Translations under genes and position numbers: made by a program
From: an uncultured Prevotellaceae bacterium
GTDB lineage: Bacteria > Bacteroidota > Bacteroidia > Bacteroidales > Bacteroidaceae
Direction of reading: 5' to 3'
NCBI GenBank assembly: GCA_902768105.1
Contig: CACXJZ010000016.1
Location: 1 to 50,505, forward strand
DNA length: 50,505 bases
The notes under the pieces: model-generated
Seen by the model: the letters and a program-made list of their open reading frames with translations, nothing else
Databases searched by the model: none
What the model was told of the DNA's origin: nothing
In this document: one piece after another, positions 1 to 7,606 of the stretch
How positions within the stretch are numbered: the stretch's first letter is position 1
Layout of the letters: each line of letters begins with the position of its first letter

Positions 1-1
1 G

Positions 2-109
2 CTGAAGCCCCGCAGCGTGGTGGAGATCACGAAGACCACCGTGGACGGCAAGGTGAAGCGCACGCAGCGCTACACGCCCGTGGACCAGTGGGTGGAGCCA
101 ACACCGTAA
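2..109 (+). CDS. C-terminal end of an unidentified protein (partial)
   Basis: The frame starting at base 2 is open for 35 codons and stops at TAA 107-109; the gene began upstream of the window. The tail is hydrophilic and rich in Lys, Thr and Val (it begins LKPRSVVEITKTTVDGK and ends DQWVEPTP). I do not recognise the family from this fragment. It is followed by two hairpins, the second a good terminator, which supports this being a real gene end. Codon use resembles the neighbouring core genes. Confidence 0.6.
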   Translation: MKPRSVVEITKTTVDGKVKRTQRYTPVDQWVEPTP

Positions 110-126
110 AGGCAGCCCCCTGTAGT

Positions 127-140
127 CCCCCTAAAGGGGG
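127..140. repeat. Small C5/G5 hairpin
   Basis: Five C, a TAAA loop and five G form a perfect 5-bp hairpin in the gap after the first gene. No T tract follows, so it is not a good terminator by itself. It shares the pattern CCCCT-loop-AGGGG with the terminator 40 bp downstream, so the two may be related intergenic repeats. Confidence 0.4.
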
Positions 141-177
141 ACGAAAGGAGGGAGTGCTTCCACCTTTAGCCAAAGAA

Positions 178-204
178 CCTCCCCTGTTTAGGGGAGGCTT
201 TTTT
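178..204 (+). terminator. Rho-independent terminator
   Basis: CCTCCCC (178-184) pairs with GGGGAGG (191-197) across a TGTTTA loop and is followed by C and seven T. It ends transcription of the upstream plus-strand gene. It also abuts the stop codon of the minus-strand gene at 203, so it sits between convergent genes. Confidence 0.85.
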
Positions 205-829
205 ATGTCTGACAGAATTGGAAATGCTGGTTGATGTATTCACATCGGACGTTTCCGAAACGGATGAGACGCGCGAGGAGGGTGATGACCTTATGGCGGG
301 GGAGGCGCGAAGCGCGTACCACCTGATTGAGGGACAGTTGCTTCTGCAAGATATCAAGCAGTAGCTGGATGTCGTCGTTATAGGTCAGGATGGTACCTTG
401 GGACTTCTGTGATTCGCGCCAAAGGGCAAGATGAACGGGTGAGGCGATGATGTTCTCATCGTTGATGCGTATATAGGCACGTTTGCGACCGTCTTCCTCC
501 AAGGCACAAATGGGGCGGTTGAGAGAAGGGGGAACGGTGACGATGACAATGGTACGCTTGTCCACGTGGTAGGTGTCGAACTTAATGCTTGACTCCGGCT
601 TGCAGAATCGGTAGGCGGCTTGATGCATCATGTAAATCTCTTCCTCGCTTCGTACACCAGAGAGATGACCGTCGTCACGAACGCCAATGAGCAGGCGCCC
701 GCCATCGGTGTTGGCAAAGGCCGATACCGTCTTTGCCAGTTTGCATGCATCGGCAACGCGATATTTGAAGTCTTGCTGCTGGTGTTCGCCTTCGCGAATG
801 AGACTGAGTAGATATTGCTTGTCGTCCAT
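203..829 (-). CDS. AlbA_2 / Schlafen-type putative DNA-binding protein
   Basis: The 208-residue protein matches the AlbA_2 (formerly AAA_4) domain found in bacterial Schlafen-like proteins. An N-terminal SLIREGEHQQQDFKYRV segment is followed by the characteristic VSAFANTDGGRLLIGVRDDG at about residues 35-54, and later by an AYIRIND strand. The C-terminal 60 residues (after LTYNDDIQLLLDI) look like a small winged-helix domain. The family is annotated as nucleic-acid or nucleotide binding, and substrates are mostly unknown. It stands alone, convergent with the upstream gene and divergent from relA. An AT-rich stretch with the relA promoter repeats lies upstream of its start. The family call is good; the function is open. 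Confidence 0.8.
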   Translation of the reverse strand: MDDKQYLLSLIREGEHQQQDFKYRVADACKLAKTVSAFANTDGGRLLIGVRDDGHLSGVRSEEEIYMMHQAAYRFCKPESSIKFDTYHVDKRTIVIVTVPPSLNRPICALEEDGRKRAYIRINDENIIASPVHLALWRESQKSQGTILTYNDDIQLLLDILQKQLSLNQVVRASRLPRHKVITLLARLIRFGNVRCEYINQHFQFCQT

Positions 830-903
830 ATTGGCTGCAAATTTATAAAAATATCTGAATAAAATCTTTCTTTTTGGGAAAATAAAAATAAATCGCGATT
901 TAT

Positions 904-934
904 TTTGTATTTTGCTCGGTTATTCGTACCTTTG
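904..934 (+). promoter_or_regulatory. Promoter P1 of relA (distal repeat copy)
   Basis: TTTG at 904-907, a 19-nt spacer and TACCTTTG at 927-934 match the Bacteroidetes -33/-7 consensus. The inverted repeat GAGAC-TAC-GTCTC (934-946) would straddle the start of transcription. Confidence 0.7.
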
Positions 935-990
935 AGACTACGTCTCGAACTTAGGCTGCACCTCGGAAATAAAAATAAATTGGAATTTAT

Positions 991-1021
991 TTTGTATTTC
1001 GCTCGGTTATTCGTACCTTTG
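991..1021 (+). promoter_or_regulatory. Promoter P2 of relA (second repeat copy)
   Basis: This is an exact 87-bp displacement of P1: TTTG at 991-994, 19 nt, TACCTTTG at 1014-1021. It carries the same downstream inverted repeat. Confidence 0.7.
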
Positions 1022-1077
1022 AGACTACGTCTCGAACTTAGGCTGCACCTCGGAAATAAAAATAAATTGGAATTTAT

Positions 1078-1108
1078 TTTGTATTTCGCTCGGTTTGCAC
1101 TAACTTTG
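1078..1108 (+). promoter_or_regulatory. Promoter P3 of relA (proximal, partial repeat copy)
   Basis: TTTG at 1078-1081, 19 nt and TAACTTTG at 1101-1108. The spacing equals that of P1 and P2, but the sequence after CGCTCGG has diverged to TTTGCACTAACTTTG. It leaves a leader of roughly 20-25 nt before the relA ATG. Confidence 0.7.
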
Positions 1109-1136
1109 CCAGCAGAAACCGTAACATTAAAAAGAG

Positions 1137-3353
1137 ATGCCGGAGAAATTACAGTTTACGACATACGAACGGGAAGAGGCCATCAGGCTCTACAACAGCA
1201 TCAAGGAACAGGTGGGAACATCGCTCCATGAGGGCGACGAGGAGAAGATGCGCCATTACCTGCAGAGCTATCTGGAGCAGCCGGAGGTGAGCCGCGACGT
1301 GTTCGGGCTGAACCCTGTGCTGCTGAGTCTGCAGACGGCGAAGATCGTGGTGGAGGGGATTGGTCTGCGCCGCGATGCCGTGCTGGCCATCCTGCTGCAC
1401 GCCAGTGTGGAGGGCGGCTTTGCCACCATAGGACAGGTGCAGGCGGACTTCGGCGAGAGCGTGGCACGCATCCTGCACGGTCTGAAGCGCATACAGGAGC
1501 TATACAAGAAGAACCCAGCTGTGGAGAGCGAGAACTTCCGCAACCTGCTGCTGTCGTTTGCCGAGGACATGAGGGTGATACTCATCATGATTGCCGACCG
1601 CGTGAACCTGATGCGCCAGATACGTGATGCCGACAACGACGAGGCACGCCGCAGGGTATCGGAGGAGGCAGCCTACCTGTATGCTCCGCTGGCTCACAAG
1701 CTGGGACTGTACCAGCTGAAGAGTGAGCTGGAAGACCTGTCGCTGAAGTACCTGGAGCACGACGCCTACTACCACATCAAGGAGAAGCTGAACGCCACGA
1801 AGGCTGCGCGCGATGCCTACATAGCCAACTTCATCGGTCCCATTGAGCAGAAGCTGAAGGAGGCCGGTCTGAAGTTCCACATGAAGGGTCGCACGAAGTC
1901 GATACACTCCATCTGGCAGAAGATGAAGAAGCAGAAGTGTCCCTTCGAGGGCGTGTATGACCTGTTTGCCATTCGCATCATCATTGACTGTCCCGAGGAC
2001 AAGGAGAAGATGCAATGCTGGCAGGTATATTCGATAGTGACTGACATGTACCAGCCCAACCCGAAGCGTCTGCGCGACTGGCTCTCGGTGCCGAAGTCGA
2101 ACGGATATGAGAGTCTGCACATCACCGTGCTGGGACCTGAACAGAAGTGGGTGGAGGTGCAGATACGCACGGAGCGCATGGACGAGGTGGCCGAGCGCGG
2201 TGTGGCAGCCCACTGGCGCTACAAGGGCGTGAAGAGCGAGGGCGGTCTGGACGACTGGCTCAACGGCATTCGCTCGATGCTGGAGAATAGCTCGGGCATG
2301 GAGGCGATGGACCAGTTCAAGATGGAGCTCTACGAGGACGAGGTATTCGTGTTTACGCCGCGTGGCGACCTGTTTAAGTTCCCCAAGGGAGCGACGGTGC
2401 TCGACTTTGCCTACCACATCCACTCGAAGATTGGCAACCAATGCGTGGGCGCGCGTATAAATAATAAGGTGGTGACCATACGCCACGAGCTGCAGAGCGG
2501 CGACCAGGTGGAAATCATGACGCAGACCAACCAGAAGCCGAAGCAGGAGTGGGTGAACATTGTGAAGACGAGCCGCGCGAAGTCGAAGATCAGGCTGGCG
2601 CTGCGCGAGACGCAGCAGGCCGAGGGACTTTTTGCGAAGGAGGCGCTGGAGCGTAAGTTCAAGAACAGAAAGATAGAGTGGGAGGAGCCGGTGCTGATGC
2701 ACCTGATGAAACGCCTGGGATTCAAGGAGGCGAGCGAGTTCTACCGCCAGATAGCCAGCGGACAGCTTGACGTGAACTACGTGGCAGACCGCTATGTGGA
2801 GGAGAAGCAGCGTGAGGCGGCCGTGACGGGCGACAACGTGGCACGCTCGGCTGCCGGTTTTGAGCTGGACGAGTCGAAGCTGTCGCCGCTGAACGCTACG
2901 AGCTCGGACGATGTGCTGGTCATCGACCAGAACCTGAAGGGCATTGACTTCCAGCTGTCGAAGTGCTGTCACCCGATATACGGCGACGCGGTGTTCGGAT
3001 TCGTGACGGCAGGCGGCGGCATCAAGATACACCGCATGGACTGCCCCAACGCACCCGAGCTGCGCAAGCGCTTCGGCTACCGCATTGTGAAGGCGAAGTG
3101 GAGCGGCAAGGGCACGAGCATGTACTCCATCACGCTGCGTGTGGTGGGTACTGACGACATCGGCATCGTGAACAACCTGACGAACATCATCTCGAAGGAC
3201 GAGCGGCTGGTGCTGCGCAGCATCAACATTGACTCGCACGACGGACTGTTCAGCGGCAACCTGGTGGTGATGCTCGACGACACCTCGCGCATGGAGTCGC
3301 TCATGAAGAAGCTGCGCACGGTGAAGGGTGTGAAGCAAGTGACGAGAATCTAG
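1137..3353 (+). CDS. relA: RelA/SpoT-family (p)ppGpp synthetase, hydrolase domain degenerate
   Basis: The 738-residue protein has the full long-RSH layout: HD region (about 30-200), synthetase (about 245-360), TGS (about 400-462), a zinc-finger-like Cys-Cys-His-Cys region (CCHPIYGDAVFG...MDC) and a C-terminal ACT domain. The synthetase motifs are present: GRTKSIHSIW at 251-260, YDLFAIRIIID at 274-284, RLRDW at 311-315, NGYESLH at 322-328 and EVQIRT at 340-345. The hydrolase signature HDxxED is replaced by HASVEG (88-93), and the usual DRLHNMR reads DRVNLMR. I infer that it makes the stringent-response alarmone but cannot degrade it, as in RelA rather than SpoT; a second RSH elsewhere would be expected. 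It is driven by three tandem promoters. Confidence 0.92.
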   Translation: MPEKLQFTTYEREEAIRLYNSIKEQVGTSLHEGDEEKMRHYLQSYLEQPEVSRDVFGLNPVLLSLQTAKIVVEGIGLRRDAVLAILLHASVEGGFATIGQVQADFGESVARILHGLKRIQELYKKNPAVESENFRNLLLSFAEDMRVILIMIADRVNLMRQIRDADNDEARRRVSEEAAYLYAPLAHKLGLYQLKSELEDLSLKYLEHDAYYHIKEKLNATKAARDAYIANFIGPIEQKLKEAGLKFHMKGRTKSIHSIWQKMKKQKCPFEGVYDLFAIRIIIDCPEDKEKMQCWQVYSIVTDMYQPNPKRLRDWLSVPKSNGYESLHITVLGPEQKWVEVQIRTERMDEVAERGVAAHWRYKGVKSEGGLDDWLNGIRSMLENSSGMEAMDQFKMELYEDEVFVFTPRGDLFKFPKGATVLDFAYHIHSKIGNQCVGARINNKVVTIRHELQSGDQVEIMTQTNQKPKQEWVNIVKTSRAKSKIRLALRETQQAEGLFAKEALERKFKNRKIEWEEPVLMHLMKRLGFKEASEFYRQIASGQLDVNYVADRYVEEKQREAAVTGDNVARSAAGFELDESKLSPLNATSSDDVLVIDQNLKGIDFQLSKCCHPIYGDAVFGFVTAGGGIKIHRMDCPNAPELRKRFGYRIVKAKWSGKGTSMYSITLRVVGTDDIGIVNNLTNIISKDERLVLRSINIDSHDGLFSGNLVVMLDDTSRMESLMKKLRTVKGVKQVTRI

Positions 3354-3377
3354 TTTACGGTTTACAGTTTATAGATT

Positions 3378-3788
3378 ATGAAGAAAGTATTGTTATTAAT
3401 GATGATGTTTGCGCTGTCGATGAACGTGGTGCAGGCACAGGAGATGAGAAACGGCAGTAATGCCTACGTGGGAAAGGTGGAGCGCGACGGAACCATCCGA
3501 GACCGCTCGAATGCATACGTGGGCAAGATTGAGAGCGACGGCACCGTGCGCAACCGCTCGAACGCATACGTGGGCAAGGTGGAGCGTGACGGCACCGTGC
3601 GTGACCGCTCGAACAGCTACATCGGCAAGATAGAGAGCGACGGCACCGTGCGCGACCGCTCGAACAGCTATCTGGGCAAGATTGAGAACGACGGCACCGT
3701 GCGCGACAAGAGCAACCGCTCGATAGGCAAGGCCGACGGCATAGAGCGCCGTTACGCTGCGCTGTTCTTCTTCTTCGGCATGCCGTAA
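3378..3788 (+). CDS. Secreted 17-residue repeat protein (5-fold beta-flower type)
   Basis: A signal peptide (MKKVLLLMMMFALSMNVVQA, cleaved before QE) is followed by five full copies of a 17-residue repeat (SNxYxGKxExDGTxRxR) from residue 27 to 111. A sixth degenerate copy and a hydrophobic C-terminus ending FFFFGMP complete the protein. The repeats are also visible in the DNA as 51-bp units over 3456-3710. Short proteins of this pattern in Bacteroidetes are annotated as 5-fold beta-flower proteins; the five repeats fit one blade each. Export is likely, and the function is unknown. The gap to relA is 24 bp, so it may be cotranscribed. Confidence 0.75.
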   Translation: MKKVLLLMMMFALSMNVVQAQEMRNGSNAYVGKVERDGTIRDRSNAYVGKIESDGTVRNRSNAYVGKVERDGTVRDRSNSYIGKIESDGTVRDRSNSYLGKIENDGTVRDKSNRSIGKADGIERRYAALFFFFGMP

Positions 3789-3863
3789 TGGCGTCAGCCT
3801 GGCGGATGGCGTGAAGCAAAGATAGTGAATTAATCGTAATACGTATATTTCTTATTTAATTTA

Positions 3864-3895
3864 TTTGGTGTTTTGCGCAATTTTTAGTACTTTTG
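3864..3895 (+). promoter_or_regulatory. Promoter of pheT
   Basis: TTTG at 3864-3867, a 20-nt spacer and TACTTTTG at 3888-3895 fit the Bacteroidetes consensus, about 30 nt before the pheT ATG. Confidence 0.65.
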
Positions 3896-3926
3896 TGCCC
3901 GATTTTATAAAATCGATAGATTAAAG

Positions 3927-6314
3927 ATGAATATTTCGTATAAATGGTTGAAGGAGTACGTTGACTTCACGCTTACGCCTCAGGAGGTGTGTGACGCGCT
4001 GACATCAACGGGACTTGAAGTGGATGCACTCGAGGAAGTGCAGAGCATTAAGGGCGGTCTGAAGGGACTCTACGTAGGCAAGGTGTTGACCTGCGAGATG
4101 CACCCGAACTCTGACCACCTGCACGTGACGACGGTCGATCTGGGCCGTGAGGAGCCGTCGCAGATTGTCTGTGGCGCACCGAACGTGGCAGCCGGACAGA
4201 AGGTCATCGTAGCCGACCTGGGCTGCGTGCTGTATGACGGCGACAAGGAGTTTGTGATTAAGAAGTCGAAGCTGCGCGGCGTTGATTCGGCAGGTATGAT
4301 TTGTGCTGAGGACGAGATTGGCATCGGCACAAGCCATGCAGGAATCATCGTGCTGCCCGAGGACGCTGTGGTGGGCACGCCCGCTGCCGAGTATTATAAT
4401 CTGGAGAGCGACTGGCTCATTGAGGTGGACATTACTGCCAACCGTGCTGACGCGCTGTCACACTGGGGTGTGGCCCGCGACCTGTATGCGTGGCTGAAGC
4501 AGAACGGCTACGAAACCAGTCTGCACCGTCCGAGCGACGAGGCATTTGCCGTGGATAACAACAACCTTCCCATCGATGTGGAGATAGAGAACACGGAGGC
4601 CTGCAAGCGCTATGCCTGCGTGAGCGTGACCGACTGTGAGGTGAAGGAGAGTCCCGACTGGCTGAAGAACAAGCTGACGACCGTCGGCCTGCGTCCCATC
4701 AACAACATCGTCGATATCACGAACTACGTGATGATGGCCTATGGCCAGCCCCTGCATACGTTTGACGCCGACATGGTGAAGGGCCACAAGATTGTGGTGA
4801 AGACGATGCCCGAGGGCACGCCCTTCGTGACGCTCGACGGTGAGGAGCATAAGCTCTCTGACCGTGACCTCGCCATCTGCAACGCCGAAGACCCGATGTG
4901 TATTGCCGGTGTGTTTGGCGGAAAGGGTAGCGGCACGTATGAGACCACCCGAAACGTGGTGCTGGAAAGCGCCTACTTCCATCCTACATGGATTCGTAAG
5001 AGTGCACGCCTGAAGCAGGCTGCCATCCTGTGTAAGGAACTGGCAGGCGGTAAGGTGTCGATGGAAATCAAGGACGTCTATCCCGAGCCCATGAAGAACG
5101 CTGTGGTGGAGCTGGAGTACAGCTACGTTCACTCGCTGGTGGGCAAGGACATCCCCGTGGAGACCATCAAGAACATCTGTGAGTCGCTGGAGATGAAGGT
5201 GCTCGGCGAGACACCCGAAGGCCTGACGCTGGAAGTTCCGGCATACCGTGTCGATGTGCAGCGTCCGTGCGACGTGGTGGAGGACATCCTGCGCATCTAT
5301 GGATATAACAATGTGGAGATTCCCACACAGCTGAAGTCGTCGCTGGTCATCAAGGCCGACGAGGACCGCAAGCATAAGCTGCAGAACCTCGTAAGTGAGC
5401 AGTTGGTGGGACAGGGCTTCAACGAAATACTGAACAACTCGTTGACGAAGGCTGCCTACTATGAAAGCGGAGAAACGGGAAATGCCGGATTAGTCCGCAT
5501 CATGAACCCCCTGTCAAGCGACCTGAACGTGATGCGCCAGACGCTGCTGTATGGCGGAATGGAGAGCATCGCCCACAACGTGAACCGCAAGAACGCGAAC
5601 CTGCGCTTCTTCGAGTTCGGAAACGTTTATTTCTTCGACCCCGAGAAGGCGAACGACGAGAACCCCATGCTGGCCTACAAGGAAGAGAACATGATGGGCA
5701 TCTGGGTGACTGGTAAGCGCGTGGAAGGCTCATGGGCACACCCCAATGAGGACTCTACCTACTACGAGCTGTCGGCCCACGTGCAGAACATCCTGCAGCG
5801 CATCGGCATGAAGCCGGGCCTGATGGTGCAGAAGAAGTCGGAGAACCCCGTCTTCGCTGCCGGTCTGCTGATTGAGAACCGTGCCGGCAAGAAGCTGATA
5901 GAGATGGGTATCCTCTCGAAGAAGACGCTCAAGCAGTTTGACCTGCAGCAGCCGGTATATTTTGCTGAGCTGAATTGGACGCAGCTGATGAAGGCCACGA
6001 AGAAGAACGAGGTGCTCTACACGGAGATCTCGAAGCATCCTGCCGTCAGTCGCGACCTGGCTCTGCTGGTTGACAAGAACGTGGAGTTTGCGCAGATTGA
6101 GCAGATTGCCCGTCAGACGGAGAAGAAGCTGCTGAAGAACGTGGAGCTCTTCGACGTCTATGAGGGAAAGAACCTGCCCGAAGGCAAGAAGTCGTATGCC
6201 GTGAACTTCATCCTGCAGGATACGGAGAAGACGATGAACGACAAGCAGATTGATGCCATCATGCAGAAACTGATTGCTCAGCTGACGAAGCAGCTCAACG
6301 CTGAACTTCGCTAA
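3927..6314 (+). CDS. pheT: Phenylalanine-tRNA ligase beta subunit, apparent internal deletion
   Basis: PheT pairs with PheS to charge tRNA-Phe. The 795-residue sequence has the tRNA-binding (EMAP-like) domain at the N-terminus, a B3/B4 region, the B5 domain (VEDILRIYGYNNVEIP), the catalytic-like core and a C-terminal ferredoxin-fold anticodon-binding domain (SKHPAVSRDLALLVD). At residue 361 the text runs from TWIRKSAR straight into LKQAAILCKELAGG. In other bacteria about 24 residues lie between these blocks, including the near-universal GLxTDASxRxERGxDP segment. The deletion is in frame, and adding it back gives the usual length near 820. Either this strain has an unusual PheT or the sequence has lost about 72 bp. 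The gene has its own promoter and is followed after 38 bp by a yebC-family gene. Confidence 0.93.
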   Translation: MNISYKWLKEYVDFTLTPQEVCDALTSTGLEVDALEEVQSIKGGLKGLYVGKVLTCEMHPNSDHLHVTTVDLGREEPSQIVCGAPNVAAGQKVIVADLGCVLYDGDKEFVIKKSKLRGVDSAGMICAEDEIGIGTSHAGIIVLPEDAVVGTPAAEYYNLESDWLIEVDITANRADALSHWGVARDLYAWLKQNGYETSLHRPSDEAFAVDNNNLPIDVEIENTEACKRYACVSVTDCEVKESPDWLKNKLTTVGLRPINNIVDITNYVMMAYGQPLHTFDADMVKGHKIVVKTMPEGTPFVTLDGEEHKLSDRDLAICNAEDPMCIAGVFGGKGSGTYETTRNVVLESAYFHPTWIRKSARLKQAAILCKELAGGKVSMEIKDVYPEPMKNAVVELEYSYVHSLVGKDIPVETIKNICESLEMKVLGETPEGLTLEVPAYRVDVQRPCDVVEDILRIYGYNNVEIPTQLKSSLVIKADEDRKHKLQNLVSEQLVGQGFNEILNNSLTKAAYYESGETGNAGLVRIMNPLSSDLNVMRQTLLYGGMESIAHNVNRKNANLRFFEFGNVYFFDPEKANDENPMLAYKEENMMGIWVTGKRVEGSWAHPNEDSTYYELSAHVQNILQRIGMKPGLMVQKKSENPVFAAGLLIENRAGKKLIEMGILSKKTLKQFDLQQPVYFAELNWTQLMKATKKNEVLYTEISKHPAVSRDLALLVDKNVEFAQIEQIARQTEKKLLKNVELFDVYEGKNLPEGKKSYAVNFILQDTEKTMNDKQIDAIMQKLIAQLTKQLNAELR

Positions 6315-6352
6315 CAAATGGTAAATTGTAAATTGTAAAATAGTAAATCAAA

Positions 6353-7087
6353 ATGGGAAGAGCATTTGAATATCGTAAAGCTGCAAAGCTGAAGAGATGG
6401 GGCCACATGGCCAAGACATTTACCAAGATTGGTAAGCAGATTGCCATTGCCGTGAAGGCTGGCGGTCCTGACCCCGACATGAACCCCGCGCTGCGTGCCT
6501 GCATTGCCAACGCCAAGCGTGAGAACATGCCGAAGGACAACATTGAGCGTGCCATCAAGAACGCTATGGGTAAGGACCAGAGCGACTACAAGGAGGTAAC
6601 CTACGAGGGATACGGCCCTCACGGAATTGCCGTCTTCGTGGAGACGCTGACTGACAACACCACCCGTACCGTGGGTGACGTGCGTTCAGTATTCAACAAG
6701 TTCAGCGGCAACCTGGGTACACAGGGAAGCCTCTCGTTCCTGTTCGACCACAAGTGTGTGTTCACTTTCAAGAAGACAGACGGTCTGGATATGGACGAGA
6801 TGATTCTGGACCTGATTGACTATGGCGTAGAGGATGAGTACGATGAGGACGAGGAAGAGAACAGCATCACCATCTACGGTGACCCGCAGTCGTTTGGTGC
6901 CATTCAGAAGCACTTGGAGGAGAATGGCTTTGAGGTGACAGGTGCTGAGTTTACCCGCATCCCCAACGACCTGAAGGACGTGACACCCGAGGAGCGCGAG
7001 ACCATTGACAAGATGGTGGAGAAACTCGAGGACTTCGATGACGTACAGACGGTCTATACGAACATGAAACCGGAACTGGGAGAGTAA
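6353..7087 (+). CDS. YebC/PmpR-family regulatory or translation-associated protein
   Basis: The 244-residue protein matches the YebC/TACO1 family along its length: MGRAFEYRKAAKLKRWGHMA at the N-terminus, PDMNPALRACIANAKRENMPKD-type core helices, and YEGYGPHGIAVFVETLTDN leading the second domain. An acidic stretch (EDEYDEDEEENS, about 160-171) replaces a loop. Members have been described both as DNA-binding regulators and, more recently, as factors that help ribosomes at difficult sequences; the sequence alone does not decide. It lies 38 bp after pheT with no promoter in between, so the two are probably cotranscribed, and it is closed by a strong terminator that contains its stop codon. Confidence 0.9.
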   Translation: MGRAFEYRKAAKLKRWGHMAKTFTKIGKQIAIAVKAGGPDPDMNPALRACIANAKRENMPKDNIERAIKNAMGKDQSDYKEVTYEGYGPHGIAVFVETLTDNTTRTVGDVRSVFNKFSGNLGTQGSLSFLFDHKCVFTFKKTDGLDMDEMILDLIDYGVEDEYDEDEEENSITIYGDPQSFGAIQKHLEENGFEVTGAEFTRIPNDLKDVTPEERETIDKMVEKLEDFDDVQTVYTNMKPELGE

Positions 7088-7103
7088 TTCTCCCAGTTTT
7101 TTT
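7074..7103 (+). terminator. Rho-independent terminator of the pheT-yebC transcript
   Basis: AACTGGGAGA (7074-7083) pairs perfectly with TCTCCCAGTT (7089-7098) and runs into seven T. The TAA stop codon of the upstream gene lies in the loop. The minus-strand gene ends at 7102, so the hairpin separates convergent genes. Confidence 0.9.
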
Positions 7104-7497
7104 ATTGTTTGTTGTAATCGGTGGGCGTAAACGTCACCTCAAAGAGTACGAGCCCGGGATTGGCGAGGGAACGATAGACGTAGCGGATGTTACAATCATG
7201 CTCGCGGGCGGGCTTCAGGGCTGTTGAGTTACGAACCTCGTTCAGCAGCAGCTCGCGCGGATTGGTCTGTTTGATGGCCATCGCGTTGTCAGCAGGCCCC
7301 GACATGGTGTAGTAATAGGCAACGGTCATGGTCTGCTTGTCGAACGTCATACTGTCGATGCGCGTGTTGACGTTGATTTGTGCAGGACACTTCTTTTGCG
7401 TAAACTCCTTTGCCTCGCGTTCGCTACGGTCTTCAAACGACTCCTGACAAGCCGTAAAAACAGCTGCAATAAATAATAATACGTATATCTTTCTCAT
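7102..7497 (-). CDS. Small predicted lipoprotein of unknown function
   Basis: The protein (131 residues from this start) begins MRKIYVLLFIAAVFTACQES, a lipoprotein signal peptide with lipobox FTAC. The mature part is about 115 residues with no domain I recognise; it includes the stretch SMTFDKQTMTVAYYYTMSG. The open frame extends seven codons upstream to another ATG (7518), but starting at 7497 places the signal peptide correctly. It is probably anchored in a membrane facing the periplasm or surface. It is single and divergent from lepA. Confidence 0.75.
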   Translation of the reverse strand: MRKIYVLLFIAAVFTACQESFEDRSEREAKEFTQKKCPAQINVNTRIDSMTFDKQTMTVAYYYTMSGPADNAMAIKQTNPRELLLNEVRNSTALKPAREHDCNIRYVYRSLANPGLVLFEVTFTPTDYNKQ

Positions 7498-7570
7498 TGT
7501 AGGACACATTTTTCGCATACAAAATTACAAAAAAATCATAATAGGTGTATCATTATTCATAAGTTTTTTG

Positions 7571-7578
7571 TAAATTTG
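7571..7578 (+). promoter_or_regulatory. Probable -7 element of the lepA promoter
   Basis: TAAATTTG fits TAnnTTTG 28 nt before the lepA ATG. No clear TTTG lies at the -33 distance, so the call rests on the -7 box alone. Confidence 0.45.
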
Positions 7579-7606
7579 CATCTTAAAAGTAAGCAAGACA
7601 ACATAA

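Larger units (their letters stand above)
880..1093 (+). repeat. 87-bp tandem repeat, about 2.5 copies, each carrying a promoter
   Basis: Units run 880-966, 967-1053 and 1054-1093 (partial) with an exact 87-bp period; the first two differ at only a few positions. Each unit has an AT palindrome (AAATAAAT-4 nt-ATTTATTT in the first), then TTTTG, then CGCTCGG or TGCTCGG. The two full units continue into TTATTCGTACCTTTG and the short inverted repeat GAGAC-TAC-GTCTC. The array lies directly upstream of relA and fills the gap between 830 and 1136. Confidence 0.9.

Noticed and set aside
880-1093. The 87-bp repeats as a CRISPR array
   Set aside because: Copies are directly adjacent without unique spacers, and each contains a promoter. 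No cas genes are in the window.
1500-3338. A long open frame of about 612 codons on the minus strand opposite relA
   Set aside because: It is His/Leu/Val-rich with no recognisable domain, and it mirrors the codon structure of relA, which has clear motifs on the plus strand.
3456-3710. The 51-bp repeats as a CRISPR or satellite array
   Set aside because: They are in frame in a gene with a signal peptide, and encode a regular 17-residue protein repeat.
4458-5375. A 305-codon open frame antisense to pheT
   Set aside because: It is a compositional shadow of the GC-rich pheT codons; no start context, promoter or family resemblance.
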